This document shows positions 1 to 11,900 of a stretch of 64,000 nt of DNA, piece by piece (the first letter of the stretch is position 1; every line of letters begins with the position of its first letter). The stretch lies in NCBI GenBank assembly GCA_935421135.1, contig OW285191.1, positions 1,302,001-1,366,000 of the forward strand, given 5' to 3'. Source of the DNA: Bugulina stolonifera. Taxonomy: Eukaryota; Bryozoa; Gymnolaemata; Cheilostomatida; Bugulidae. Position numbers and translations under genes: made by a program. The notes under the pieces are model-generated. The model saw nothing but the letters and a program-made list of their open reading frames with translations, ran no database searches and was not told the DNA's origin.

Positions 1-131
1 TTCCTTGATTTGGTTGCTGTTTTAATATATTATCTAGAAAGTAAATGTGAATATTTCATTTCATGTTCCAGAGATTAAGATGACTCATGTATCAGCTCTC
101 CCTTCCTCTCTCTGCTACAAGATTAACATAG

Positions 132-207
132 GCTGCTGCATCTACATCCGTAGCTACTGAGTCCTTTATTGTTGGTGACTCTAATATGCTTCAACTAATG
201 GAGGCAA
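132..207 (+). CDS. Unrecognised gene, exon a
   Basis: Preceded by a pyrimidine-rich tract and ACATAG, ended by GCAA|GTATGG. Encodes TESFIVGDSNMLQLMEA and leaves phase 1, which the next exon accepts. Confidence 0.5.
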
Positions 208-2420
208 GTATGGATATTTTTGGGTAAAAAAACAGATTTTATTTCATTTTTAAACCAAAAGACAATTGATGACAAGACTTTACATCTCAAGCCACTCTAC
301 ATTAATTGTACAATTACTTAGTATGCTTGTGCTGCTAATATAAATATTTCTATTTTGTAGATTATTGAACTTTTGAGTTAATTTATATATAGAGCTTTGT
401 CCTTTCTGCTGTTTGAATAGATAGGCTACAATTGTTAATTAATTTTCATTATTTTGATGGTTCAGCATTCTTATTGGTTACTTTTTAGACTACCATTTTG
501 ACAACCACACCAATTTTCAGAGCATCAACACCCGGATAACATGCTGAACTAGCACAGTTCTATCCATCGTAAAGCCAAGGAAAATATGGAATTGGCAGCT
601 GTCATTTTCCTCACGTGAGTGTATAAATATCTGGTAATCTACAGCTTGACAACCTATCTATTAGTCTTTTATCAAGGCTTTATTTGGACTTGTCATTTTA
701 GAAAACCCCATCCCAATGATGTATCTAATGCGATAACAGTTTTGCCACAGTTGGAACTGTTGCTTTAGATTTTGTGCAGTCCTAAAAACCAACTTGGTCT
801 TTGCTGCATTGCATGTGGATTATGTCTGTTTATAGAGGATTTTTGCTGATTCTCGTTGTATCCATTTTATTTCATCACCATTGTTGCATCCATGTCGGTG
901 TCAAATAAGCTTTATGGTTTTGCTCACATATTTCAGAACAGCTTTATTTCTCCAAATCTGCATTTTGGTTTTATGGGGACATTTATTAGTGACACAAAAG
1001 TTCTATGGCTATAGGTACAGTAGGTCTAATGTTCTTCCTGTTATCATGGTTAACACTCTGGAAAAGTCGTGGGAGGTTGTTATTCAGTAAGGTAGGTCTC
1101 CAATCATACCTAGTATAGCAGGGAGACATTTTAATTCGGTGTCAAATGCATATTGCCAAAGCTGTACTACCAGGGCAGCATGTATCAACTACTTTGCAGA
1201 ACAGGTGCATACTTTATATGGTTATATAAGATTTTGTTTACCCTAATACTCAGTATGTTACTGATATTCTAACAGGACGTGAGGTACGTTTGGAAAGAGA
1301 TAGGAGGGCACAGCAGTCCTGGCTATAGTGATCGCTACTGCACTTACACTCTTGGATTCGGTAAGCTATTCTCCTCCATCTAGGTGGAATGTTTCATAAT
1401 TTTATGTACCATGTGTGTATAGTTTTGGTTTCGAAGGTGGCATCATTATATACATGTACACTGTAATAGGAAGACAGCTATTTTACTAAAGCACCCTGGC
1501 TATGTCGAGTGCTTTGCCAAGACAGTATGTCTTGACTACCTCTCTTTGTAATAACCCAATCGCTAAAGTATCAGTTTCATCTTTCATTTTAGTCTTTATT
1601 TAATATTTGGGTAGTCCCAGCTTTGTAAGCAAGTGTTAGCAAGTTGCCTATGGAATCCATATTGATTCACTGGTTAATCTTGAGTTATGCTTTCAAGATT
1701 TCGATTTCGATCCTGCCAGTGATAATGGACCACAATGAACCGCCACTAAAACTGTGTTCATATGCATCTTATGTGGTGCAGTGCAAAGTGGTATTGCTTG
1801 TTTGGGAACTAGGCTAATCGTTGTAGGCCTACCATGTTTTCCATAGATGTTACTATACTTTAGTATAAAGCAAGACTGTCAGGAGCTACAGGCTAAGAAA
1901 ACAGTATGTCACCAATTCCTACCATTGCTGGACCAGTTTATAGCAGATATAAAAGAGCACACTAGAGAGCTACTAAGAGGGTTAGTAAATAATTGGTGTA
2001 CATATTTATGAATTACTGGTATTTTTACAAATGTGTGACTCCTCAACTGCATACTTGGAGAGTGTAGAACACGAAAAGATATAACATGCATGTACATACG
2101 TAAACAACCCCCCCCCCCCCCCTGTAAGATGCATTGTTTTTGAGCGGAGCAAATTTCAAAGGTGTAATTGTGTTATGTGTTGTGGGTATGGTGTTGCACA
2201 TAAATATGCCGAGTGATGGCCATATAATATTATATTTCTACCTGTGTTGGTGTTGTGAGATCGCTTTCCATTTGAAATGTATCCCGCTATAACAGTATGA
2301 TATGCACAGTTATAATATTTTAATATGATATATTTTGACAGTACTTCGTCTTACTATTACAAGAAGAGCAAAGAAACCAACTTTGGAGGACATCAGAGCA
2401 GCCTATCTTCTAAGCTACAT
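132..2420 (+). CDS. Unrecognised gene, five internal exons (partial)
   Basis: Five exon-like segments at 132-207, 1122-1204, 1276-1360, 1875-1980 and 2342-2420 each end in AG/GT splice signals, and their phases agree at every junction (1, 0, 1, 2, 0). Together they give about 143 residues without a stop. The product has a Cys-containing segment (SNAYCQSCTTRAACINYF), a motif GGHSSPGYSDRYCTYTLGF, a helical stretch (CHQFLPLLDQFIADIKEHTR) and a Tyr/Lys/Ser-rich end. I recognise no family. The 5' end lies outside the window and the 3' end was not located; a short terminal exon near 3455-3478 is possible. The agreement of phases is the main argument that this is real. Confidence 0.6.
1122..1204 (+). 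CDS. Unrecognised gene, exon b
   Basis: Acceptor TATAGCAG, donor CAG|GTGCAT. Encodes RHFNSVSNAYCQSCTTRAAC followed by INYFAEQ; four cysteines in 29 residues. Ends in phase 0. Confidence 0.55.
1276..1360 (+). CDS. Unrecognised gene, exon c
   Basis: Acceptor TCTAACAG, donor TTCG|GTAAGC. Encodes DVRYVWKEIGG then HSSPGYSDRYCTYTLGF; this is the most family-specific looking stretch of the gene. Ends in phase 1. Confidence 0.6.
1875..1980 (+). CDS. Unrecognised gene, exon d
   Basis: Acceptor AAGCAAG, donor AGG|GTTAGT. Encodes an amphipathic helix-like segment (VCHQFLPLLDQFIADIKEH). Phase 1 in, phase 2 out. Confidence 0.55.
2342..2420 (+). CDS. Unrecognised gene, exon e
   Basis: Acceptor TTTTGACAG, donor CAT|GTATGT. 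Encodes TSSYYYKKSKETNFGGHQSS and SLSSKLH. Later exons were not identified. Confidence 0.5.
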
Positions 2421-3734
2421 GTATGTTTATTTTTTCTATATACAGTGAAATTATAATATAGAGGCTATCAATTTTTCAAATATAATATAAAAGTAATTCA
2501 CAAAACGATAACTTAGCTAATGTATTTATAAAATTTTACCTAATTTATAAAGTTGTATCAAGTGTGCAGATAAATCCATATTATTAGAAAACTTGAAACC
2601 ACACTGGCCCATAATTGTTCTGGGTATGTCACAGACTTGTCCCTTTCGCAAGTGCAGGAGCCACTAGCTGGTGGTGTTTAGGCTGATCTGCCTCTTTATT
2701 TGTGTCTCCATGTACACTCTTTGGATGGAGTAGTGACCTGACCAAATAAACAAAACAATTTCAGTTGTTGCAAGTCATGGATAAATAATATTCCATTGCC
2801 ACTTGAGGTCTAAAGATAAACGATGGTCTCACCTCGAACATATATAACTGCTGCTGCATGTCAATTCAGTCTTTTTGATATCTTGTGCCTGTATTATCCT
2901 GGATAGGCTGTTGATTTGTTACTGTTCGTGTTTCCACTCGTCTTGGTGACATGGATGCTAAATATATATGTATATTGTATAACATAGAGTTTTGCTATAA
3001 TATTAAATATAAATTGAAATGGGTATACCCAGTCAAATAAATTGTGGTGGCAACCACTAGTCGGAACTGAGTAACAAGCATGGTGATGGTAGGTATAACA
3101 ACATCTAATTGTGCTTAGAAAGTTGGAAATATACACAAACATCTCAACAACAATTTTAAATGTTTTATCTAAGTGCTACTACTTGCCTAATTTTTGCTGT
3201 AATAATGTAATTTATTGTCACTGTGATCGAAAAATCGGTAAACCAGTTCTTGCAGTTGATGACCTTGGGACTGTGACCTTTTTGTAGAGGTTTCCATGGC
3301 GTCATGGAGTAAATAACTCTATAGTGTTCTCCAAAATGACGCGAATTCTTTGAGAACTTTTTATTGGTCATAAAAGGAGACAACTCCACATTCATAAGTT
3401 TGAAAATTGCCCTGAAATGAGAAAAGGGGTCATCTTTGTTGGTTGTTTACAGCAGCTACAACTGAAACTTTTTATCTAATTCTTGTTTCATACGATACTT
3501 AAACATGTAAACTAGTGCTAAATAGTACAAAAAAGTGCAGGGATATTTGTTCACTTACCACACATTGCTCTTGAAAATGAGAATATTCTATTTCGAAAGT
3601 TGCTCTTCCCTTTAATTGGTTAGTTTAATGTAAATAAGACAACTCCCAAAGAATCCTAAAGACCTCCTATTATATACCATGTGTGGCAGTAAAGCTGAGG
3701 ATAAGGGTAAGTTGTAGAATTAAAGCCTCTGTGT
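2421..3734. other. Stretch without a supported gene
   Basis: AT-rich sequence between the + strand gene and the converging ankyrin gene. A strong-looking - strand acceptor near 3407 would add only five residues and a stop to the ankyrin gene. I do not trust it, because an ankyrin repeat should continue there. Confidence 0.4.
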
Positions 3735-3905
3735 TTCGTTTGGTATATAGTGTGTAGCCTAGGAATCCTAATACTATATAGTGTGTAGCCTAGGAACCTT
3801 ACTACTATATAGTGTGTAGCCTAGGAACCTTACTACTATATAGTGTGTAGCCTAGGAACCCTAATACTATATAGTGTGTAGCCTTGCAATCTAACTACTA
3901 CAATA
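3735..3905. repeat. 31-bp tandem repeat, about 5 copies
   Basis: Unit core TATAGTGTGTAGCCTAGGAA, spaced 31 bp. It begins about 50 nt downstream of the donor of ankyrin exon 5 on the gene strand. Confidence 0.85.
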
Positions 3906-3958
3906 TATTATATACTATATACATGTACATTGTATAATAATGTAACTTAGCTACCAAC

Positions 3959-4154
3959 CTGTGAGGCCATCCTTATCAGCAGCCTTGGCATTAACCTTAG
4001 CTCCAAGTAGTAAGTGTGTAGCGGACAGGCTGCCAGAGGAGCACGCCCACACTAATGCAGTCCTATCATCAGAATCCCTGGCCTCGAGATTAGAGCAGAT
4101 CTCCAGGAGGAGTTTAACTATTGCTACGGATTCAGAGTTGGTATCTTCACACAT
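3959..4154 (-). CDS. Ankyrin gene, exon 5
   Basis: Acceptor ATTACCGCAG, donor ACAG|GTTGGT. Encodes VAIVKLLLEICSNLEARDSD and DRTALVWACSSGS...LLLGAKVNAKAADKDGLT, the third and fourth repeats and the start of a fifth. Confidence 0.85.
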
Positions 4155-7100
4155 CTGCGGTAATATGGTAATACAGTAATATGGTAACACAGCAATACAG
4201 TAATATGGTAACACAGCAATACAGTAATATTATGGTAACACAGCAATACAGTAATATGGTAACACAGCAATACAGTAATATGGTAACACAGCAATACAGT
4301 AATATGGTAACACAGCAATACAGTAATATGGTATAGAGTGACTAAGTGGCTAGGTGACTACATGTGACAAGTAGTGGCTATGTGACAACATGTGACAAGT
4401 AGTGGCTAGGTGACCACATGTGACAAGTAGTGGCTATGTGACCACATGTGACAAGTAGTGGCTATGTGACCACATGTGACAAGTAGTGGCTAGGTGACAA
4501 CATGTGACAAGTAGTGGCTAGGTGACAACATGTGACAAGCGGCTAGGTGACAACATGTGACAAGTAGTGGCTATGTGACAACATGTGACAAGTAGTGGCT
4601 ATGTGACAACATGTGACAAGTAGTGGCTATGTGACAACATGTGACAAGTAGTGGCTATGTGACCACATGTGACAAGTAGTGGCTATGTGACCACATGTGA
4701 CAAGTAGTGGCTATGTGACCACATGTGACAAGTAGTGGCTAGGTGACAACATGTGACAAGTAGTGGCTATGTGACCACATGTGACAAGTAGTGGCTATGT
4801 GACCACATGTGACAAGTAGTGGCTATGTGACCACATGTGACAAGTAGTGGCTATGTGACCACATGTGACAAGTAGTGGCTAGGTGACAACATGTGACAAG
4901 TAGTGGCTATGTGACAACATGTGACAAGTAGTGGCTATGTGACCACATGTGACAAGTAGTGGCTATGTGACCACATGTGACAAGTAGTGGCTAGGTGACA
5001 ACATGTGACAAGTAGTGGCTATGTGACCACATGTGACAAGTAGTGGCTATGTGACCACATGTGACAAGTAGTGGCTATGTGACAACATGTGACAAGTAGT
5101 GGCTATGTGACCACATGTGACAAGTGGCTAGGTGACTACATGTGGCAAGTGGCTAGGTGACCACATGTGACAAAATCGCTGGTATTGGTCAGCATGGTGG
5201 GTGATTTTATATCCTTGACATAAATATCTTTGACTGGGAAGTTTGAAATTAAATTTTGTCGCCAGTGTGTGCCAGTGTGTGCCGGTGTGCGGCCATTGGT
5301 GTCTCGTGGGTCTGTGAGAGAGCATGCAACTCATTGAGATCATGTGACCCAGCCTCAATACAGTAACACGCACGCACTAGATGTATACAGTAGTACAGAC
5401 AGATATATGTAAACTCACATACACAGCAACCCTTGAACAAGCAACCCTGAACAACGTCTGCCTAGTTGCATATAGACAGACAATATTGTACAAGTACAAA
5501 TAGTATCTGAGTTATATGAAGACTAAGAACCCTTCGCCTCTGCTTGTTCAGTAGGAAATACAAGTCCCCGGCCCTGTTGACCTGCTCACCTGTACTGCAT
5601 AGTGAAGAGGAGTGGCTTGGAATGAATCTCCAACATGACTGTCTGCACCAGCAGCTACTAAACGCTTGACCAGCTTGAGCTGTCCTGATACTACAGGGAG
5701 ACAACCACAACATGGGTTAGTCACTCCTCGTTAGTCACAGGGCATGAGCACTCACTCATAGTTAGTCACAGGGCATGAGCCTCACTCCTAGTTAGCCACA
5801 GGGCATGAGCACTCACTCATAGTTAGTCAAAGGGCATGAGTGTCACAAATTCTGAGTGATAGCATAAGGGCATATTGTAAGAATAATATATTATTTGTAT
5901 GCATGTTTCAACATACTCATCCATTTACATATATTGAGAGGTAGTGATGATGAGTCATACATTGTTTATAATAGCATACTTTTCATATTATTATAACTAT
6001 ACATAATGTTTACTACTACTGAGTACTTGCATACCATGGAATGTGCTAGAATGTTCTATCAGCTGACTATGATTGTCATTTTTAGTGATGCAATATTTTT
6101 GGTAGAGAACTTTCTAGAACTTTCCTATTCCATATATAAACACCTACATTTTTATAGAGAGTCAGTTAACTTCTCGCAATAAACAAGGATATATTACACT
6201 ACACACTACATCTTCTCTGCACTAAATAGACCAAGCTGTGTGTCACTTGATTATCTCCGACTACAGTGACTTCACCGAACTCTCACAAGTACTACTATCT
6301 TGTGACAATGAGCACTCACTCCTAGTTAGTCAAAGGGCATGAGAACTCACTCCTAGTTAGCCACAGGGCATAGGCACTCACTCCTAGTACTTATTGACTA
6401 CAGTGTGTAATTGTCCTCTCTCTATTTTCTCCAACATGTGGTCACTTCATTGTCTCAAATAATCAGAAGAATTATTTTGCCACCATATAACTCTGCAACC
6501 CATACCTGTCAACTATCCCGATTTGGGCGGGACCTTCCCTATTTCAAACTCCCAGTCCCACCAGCTCCCTATATCCCTATATCCTCCTTATTTCTGGACA
6601 TCAGATAGGTATTTTTTCATTTTTTGTAAATTGTGTGTATTTGCAGTTTAAAAAGTCTAACCTCACATTATACATATCTTATCTTATCAATATTGTCAAG
6701 TATTAATCAGCAATATATCATGTACATGATACATTTCTGGAGTTGTCTGCTACTACATAACCTATATTGTGTATGTGTACATAACTATTAATAATATATT
6801 TGAGCAAATTTTTCACCAGTTTTGCCCCAATTTGTGAATTAGTGGCTAAAATAACAAACATAGTAGCCAAAGAAAACTGATTTACATGCATTACTGATTG
6901 TGTCATAATTGTGCCATAAGATAATTGTTAGTTTGACACCCATACCTTCCCCCCCCCCCCACAGTTCCAACTCTCCAAACATAGTTTTTGCAATTTAAAG
7001 TTGGGACTCCCTATATTTTTTCACTCCGGGTTGACAGGTATGCAGTGCAACCAATCATATGAGTACACTATATAACTCTGCAACCAATCATATGAGTAAA

Positions 7101-8890
7101 TTATATAACTCTGCAACCAATCATATGAGTACACTATAATATTATAACTCTGCAACCAATCATATGACTATACTATATAACTCTGCAGCCAATCATATGA
7201 CTCCACTATATAACTCTGCAACCAATCATATGACTATACTATATAACTCTGCAGCCAATTATATGACTCCACTATATAACTCTGCAGCCAATCATATGAC
7301 TGATGCTATTTTTGCCAAGAAAGAGAAATAGATTATTTGTCTAATATTAAAGGGCTACAGAAATGATAATATTTTGTTTGGTATATCTAAACTTTAAGCC
7401 CTGAGGCTGCTATATTCACTTTATCAAAACTCTGAAAATAATTGGGGCTGGGATATGCCAGCATATAAAATCATCATGAAAAGTGGGTTCTGGAAAAGGA
7501 AGTCCTAAGTTACAGGGGTGTTGCCCACATCCTGTATGACGTGTGAAGGCCCATAGCTTGGCTCTCTAATTATAGTCCTGTGTAGGGGAGTTACCAGGTG
7601 CCCCATACTTACACTACAATCTCACAGCTATGAGCTTTCTATAATTATTTGGCTTATGTAATCCTATGGTTTTCTCAATAATATGACCAGCCATTGAGTA
7701 ATGCAGTACAAGCAGGGCAAGCAAAGGGAGCTATGAGTGAGGATATTGAGACAAAATTCCTTTAGTTGCTGATCAAAGCTTGTTGAGGGCTATGGCTATG
7801 TTGCAGTAATATAATACTTCTGCAGATATTGTTAGTATAATACAATTGTATACATGCAAAATAATTTTAATATTTAAATTACAAGTGGCAATATAATATG
7901 CATGTAATAATAATTGTTACATAGACCTAAATGTGCATCCAGACTTGTTTGAGATTATAAATATGTTCAACCATATTACGTATTAATACAAATCATGTAC
8001 ATGTAGGTGCAGATGTACATGTAGGTACAGATATACAGTAGTACTTGCATGAAAATATAGAGTAGATACTATATTATAGTATATACATTTTGTAGCATAT
8101 ACTAGATAGACTATAATATGTTATATTACACTGAATTATAAACACAGTATCCATATAGTATAACTACATGTACATGTATATAATAATAAAATATGCGTTG
8201 TGGTCTAATACAGTATCAGTATGTACATGTATTACAACGTGCATGCATTGTATTACTGTACATTAAAATATACTGCACTCTAATACAAACAAATATTTCA
8301 TTGGAGGGATAGGAAGTAATGCAACAGTTATTCAAGCCAATTGAGAGTGGTGTAAGTGTGGCATACATCAGTTGGGGCCACATGCTGTAGTAAGTAAATG
8401 CACACAAAACAAGAACACATGGCAGAACTGAGGTACTCTGTAGTAACAAGCAAAATTTTATCAAAGACACAGCGATTAACTAGATCCAAGTTTCTGTTTG
8501 AAGCCTAGACTTGGAATAGCAGATTAGATGAGGACATTGGGTACTGCTGGCATTAATTCCCACCCACTACCTATGCTGGAATTTCAGCTAAATTAACCAC
8601 ACTAATTTAATTGGCTAGGCTTTGTTATGTAACAACTTCCATTTTGTTTCCACAGTTACAGAGTAAACAAAGTTTACATCCTTTGTAATTCAATATGGCA
8701 GAATGAGAGATTGCAGTGTTTTCCATTTGCAGAAAACAGACAAACTGATTATGTTATATGAATTTTTGTGGTATATATGGAAAAATAATAACCTATATAA
8801 CATAATTGCTACATGAAAAGGCATGATTTCAGTAGTACTTTAAGTAGAAATTGAATGATTTTATAGCTGAGCTTAACTATGTTAGACCTT

Positions 8891-8975
<85 letters not shown>

Positions 8976-11900
8976 AGAGGATAATTCCATACGATAACCA
9001 ATCTTAGCTAACAAAATGTAGGAGCAGCCCATGTCCATAATATGTACACGGAGAGAGGGGAATATTATGTCTAGTGGCATATCTCCAGTACTATGTAGGC
9101 CTACATAATCGGACAGACAGACAGGTAGCCTGGAGGTGGCCTGGAGTCAACGTGGTTTCCACTTCACAGGCTTTGCCTTCAGGTAGCCTTCCCAGCTACA
9201 GCAAGATGCCTACAGGGGACTTGCAGTGGACCTGCAGTAAACCGGGAAGGCACCTGGAGACACATGTTTTCACTCAATACATGTAATAAACAAAGCAATA
9301 AAAGTGCTATTATTATTCAATTACTTCACAACCGGTGGGTGACCACAGGTCATGGTATCCATTCTCCAGGCACAGCTTGCGGTCAATGATTAGCCGCCGG
9401 TAAGTTGAAATTTTTCAACATACCGGTGGTCAGCTACAGGTTTTACGGTCTTCTAGTGGCTTTGGTTTCCACACCGCAGGCCAAAAACCGGCTAACTGGA
9501 AACCAAGCTTAAGGGACACAGTGTCCCTTTGCAATTGTTGTTATATATGTCTCCTAGGTGCAAATGACATTATAACAGCAACCCAATTTGAAATTTTCGT
9601 TTACAGACAAAAGTGTAGAATGGAGCCGATAAAGGTTTTGCTTGCCAATTCAGAAGTCAGTGTTGTTGATAGCAAAATGTAAAATATTAAACACCCTTGA
9701 TATTAATTTAGCAAACAGGGCATTTTGCGTTCAATTTTGTGATGCCCTGCTCAGCTAATAACAGTGCACAATTCACTAATCTGTTCGGTCTACCTTGATT
9801 CTGTTTTCGTGTAGGCCTAGGCCTACTACAAAGTATAACAGCAATAATTGCTGTTATACTTTGGTTAAAACACAACCAATAAATCTGCGTGTTATAAGTA
9901 TAAAATAACTCATTTTGTATCATAATCAAACTGCCCATTTAATAATCTCAAAAAATACAGCAGTAAAAACTAAGTGTCCCTTGCTCTGATCCGCTTTTAG
10001 AATTTGTCCCTTTCCACCAAAAAGTTTGGGCATCCCTGATAATCTACATGTACATCTAGTTGCAGCTGATAGATGATAGAATAACACATTGTATGTACAT
10101 TGTATGTACATTGTATGTACATGTATAACGTAATTATTATGTAATATAACAGTCAAGTACTTTTATAACAATATTAGCTCCTTATAACCAAAGTGGAAAC
10201 TATAATACTATACTATACTAATATTCTATGTTTTATGTAATACAATATAAGTGTATTATGTAACTTGTAATAGTGTAAGAAAGAATTGTTGTACATGTAT
10301 GTACATGTATCTGTGTATCCTTATCCACTAGGTAATACAATATGACCCAAGAAATTACACCAAAATAAGAATATATTTGTAATGTACATGTATAACACAA
10401 AATAGGTCTACCATACACATACATGTACTATACTACACTATACATTATACACTATATACACTATACACTATATACACTATATACACTATACTATACACTA
10501 TACACTATATACACTATACACTATATACACTATACACTATATACACTATATACACTATACTATACACTATACACTATATACACTATACACTATACACTAT
10601 ACTATACACTATACTATACACTATGCTATACACTATACTATACACTATACTATACACTATACTATTCACTATACACTATACACTATACACTATACTATAC
10701 ACTATACACTATACACTATACTATACACTATACTATACACTATACTATACACTATACACTATAATATACACTATACTATACACTATACTATACACTATAC
10801 TATACACTATACTATACACTATGCTATACACTATACTATACACTATACTATACACTATACTATACACTATACATTATACACTATACTATACACTATACTA
10901 TACACTATACTATACACTATGCTATACACTATAATATACACTATACTATACACTATACTATACACTATACTATACACTATACTATACACTATATACTATA
11001 TACTATACTATACACTACACTATACACTATACTATACACTATACTATACACTATACTATACACTATACTATGCACTATACTATGCACTATAATATACACT
11101 ATACTATACACTATACTATACACTATACTATACACTATACTATACACTATATACTATATACTATACTATACACTACACTATACACTATACTATACACTAT
11201 ACTATACACTATAATATACACTATACTATGCACTATACTATACACTATACACTATACTATACACTACACTATACACTATACTATACACTATACACATACT
11301 ATACAAATGTACAATGCTATACACATACATACTATTCACACACTAATACATTTCCCATATTCATCATGGCAAATAGGGTAGTAAATTTTCACATGTCCCG
11401 ATTTTCCATCATTAACTAACTGATAGTCTATTTACTTTGTACAAACATAAATCTAAACTACGTCTTGTAGCCTATTGCTATTGATAACTAAAATCTAAAC
11501 TATATTTACATGCACAATGTGAATATTATACAAATATACATGTACATGCACATTTAGCTCTTTGATTTACTCTGTGGGTCTTTGAAAAGAGAGATACGTG
11601 TAGAATTATTCAAGTGTATGACTGCTTATATCAACAGATGATAAATCATAGCGCAGGATCTATAATTATTATTTAGCTGATAATCATCTGCCTTCCTCCG
11701 ATTAGCATAGCACTGGACTAGACAAGTAACTGTACTTACACACTGCCCAGTATAGAGGTGAATGACCTTCACTGTCCAGCAGATTGACCTCGGCTCCAGC
11801 GGTCAGCAGGAAGTTGACCATATCAAGGTTACTCTTCATGATTGCCATGTGGAGACAACTGTAGCCTGAGGGACTTTTCCTGTATACAGTAAACATCTGT

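Noticed and set aside
3380..3408. Terminal exon of the ankyrin gene (acceptor CTCATTTCAG, five codons, stop)
   Set aside because: Phase fits, but it would cut an ankyrin repeat right after DKDGLT, where TPLH/TALH is expected.
9090..9500. Transposon-like element with repeated GGTTTCCAC and CAGGC motifs
   Set aside because: Direct and inverted copies are short and imperfect, and no target duplication was found.
10423..11381. Frames of 100-113 codons rich in YTLYYT
   Set aside because: CTATACACTATA repeat only.
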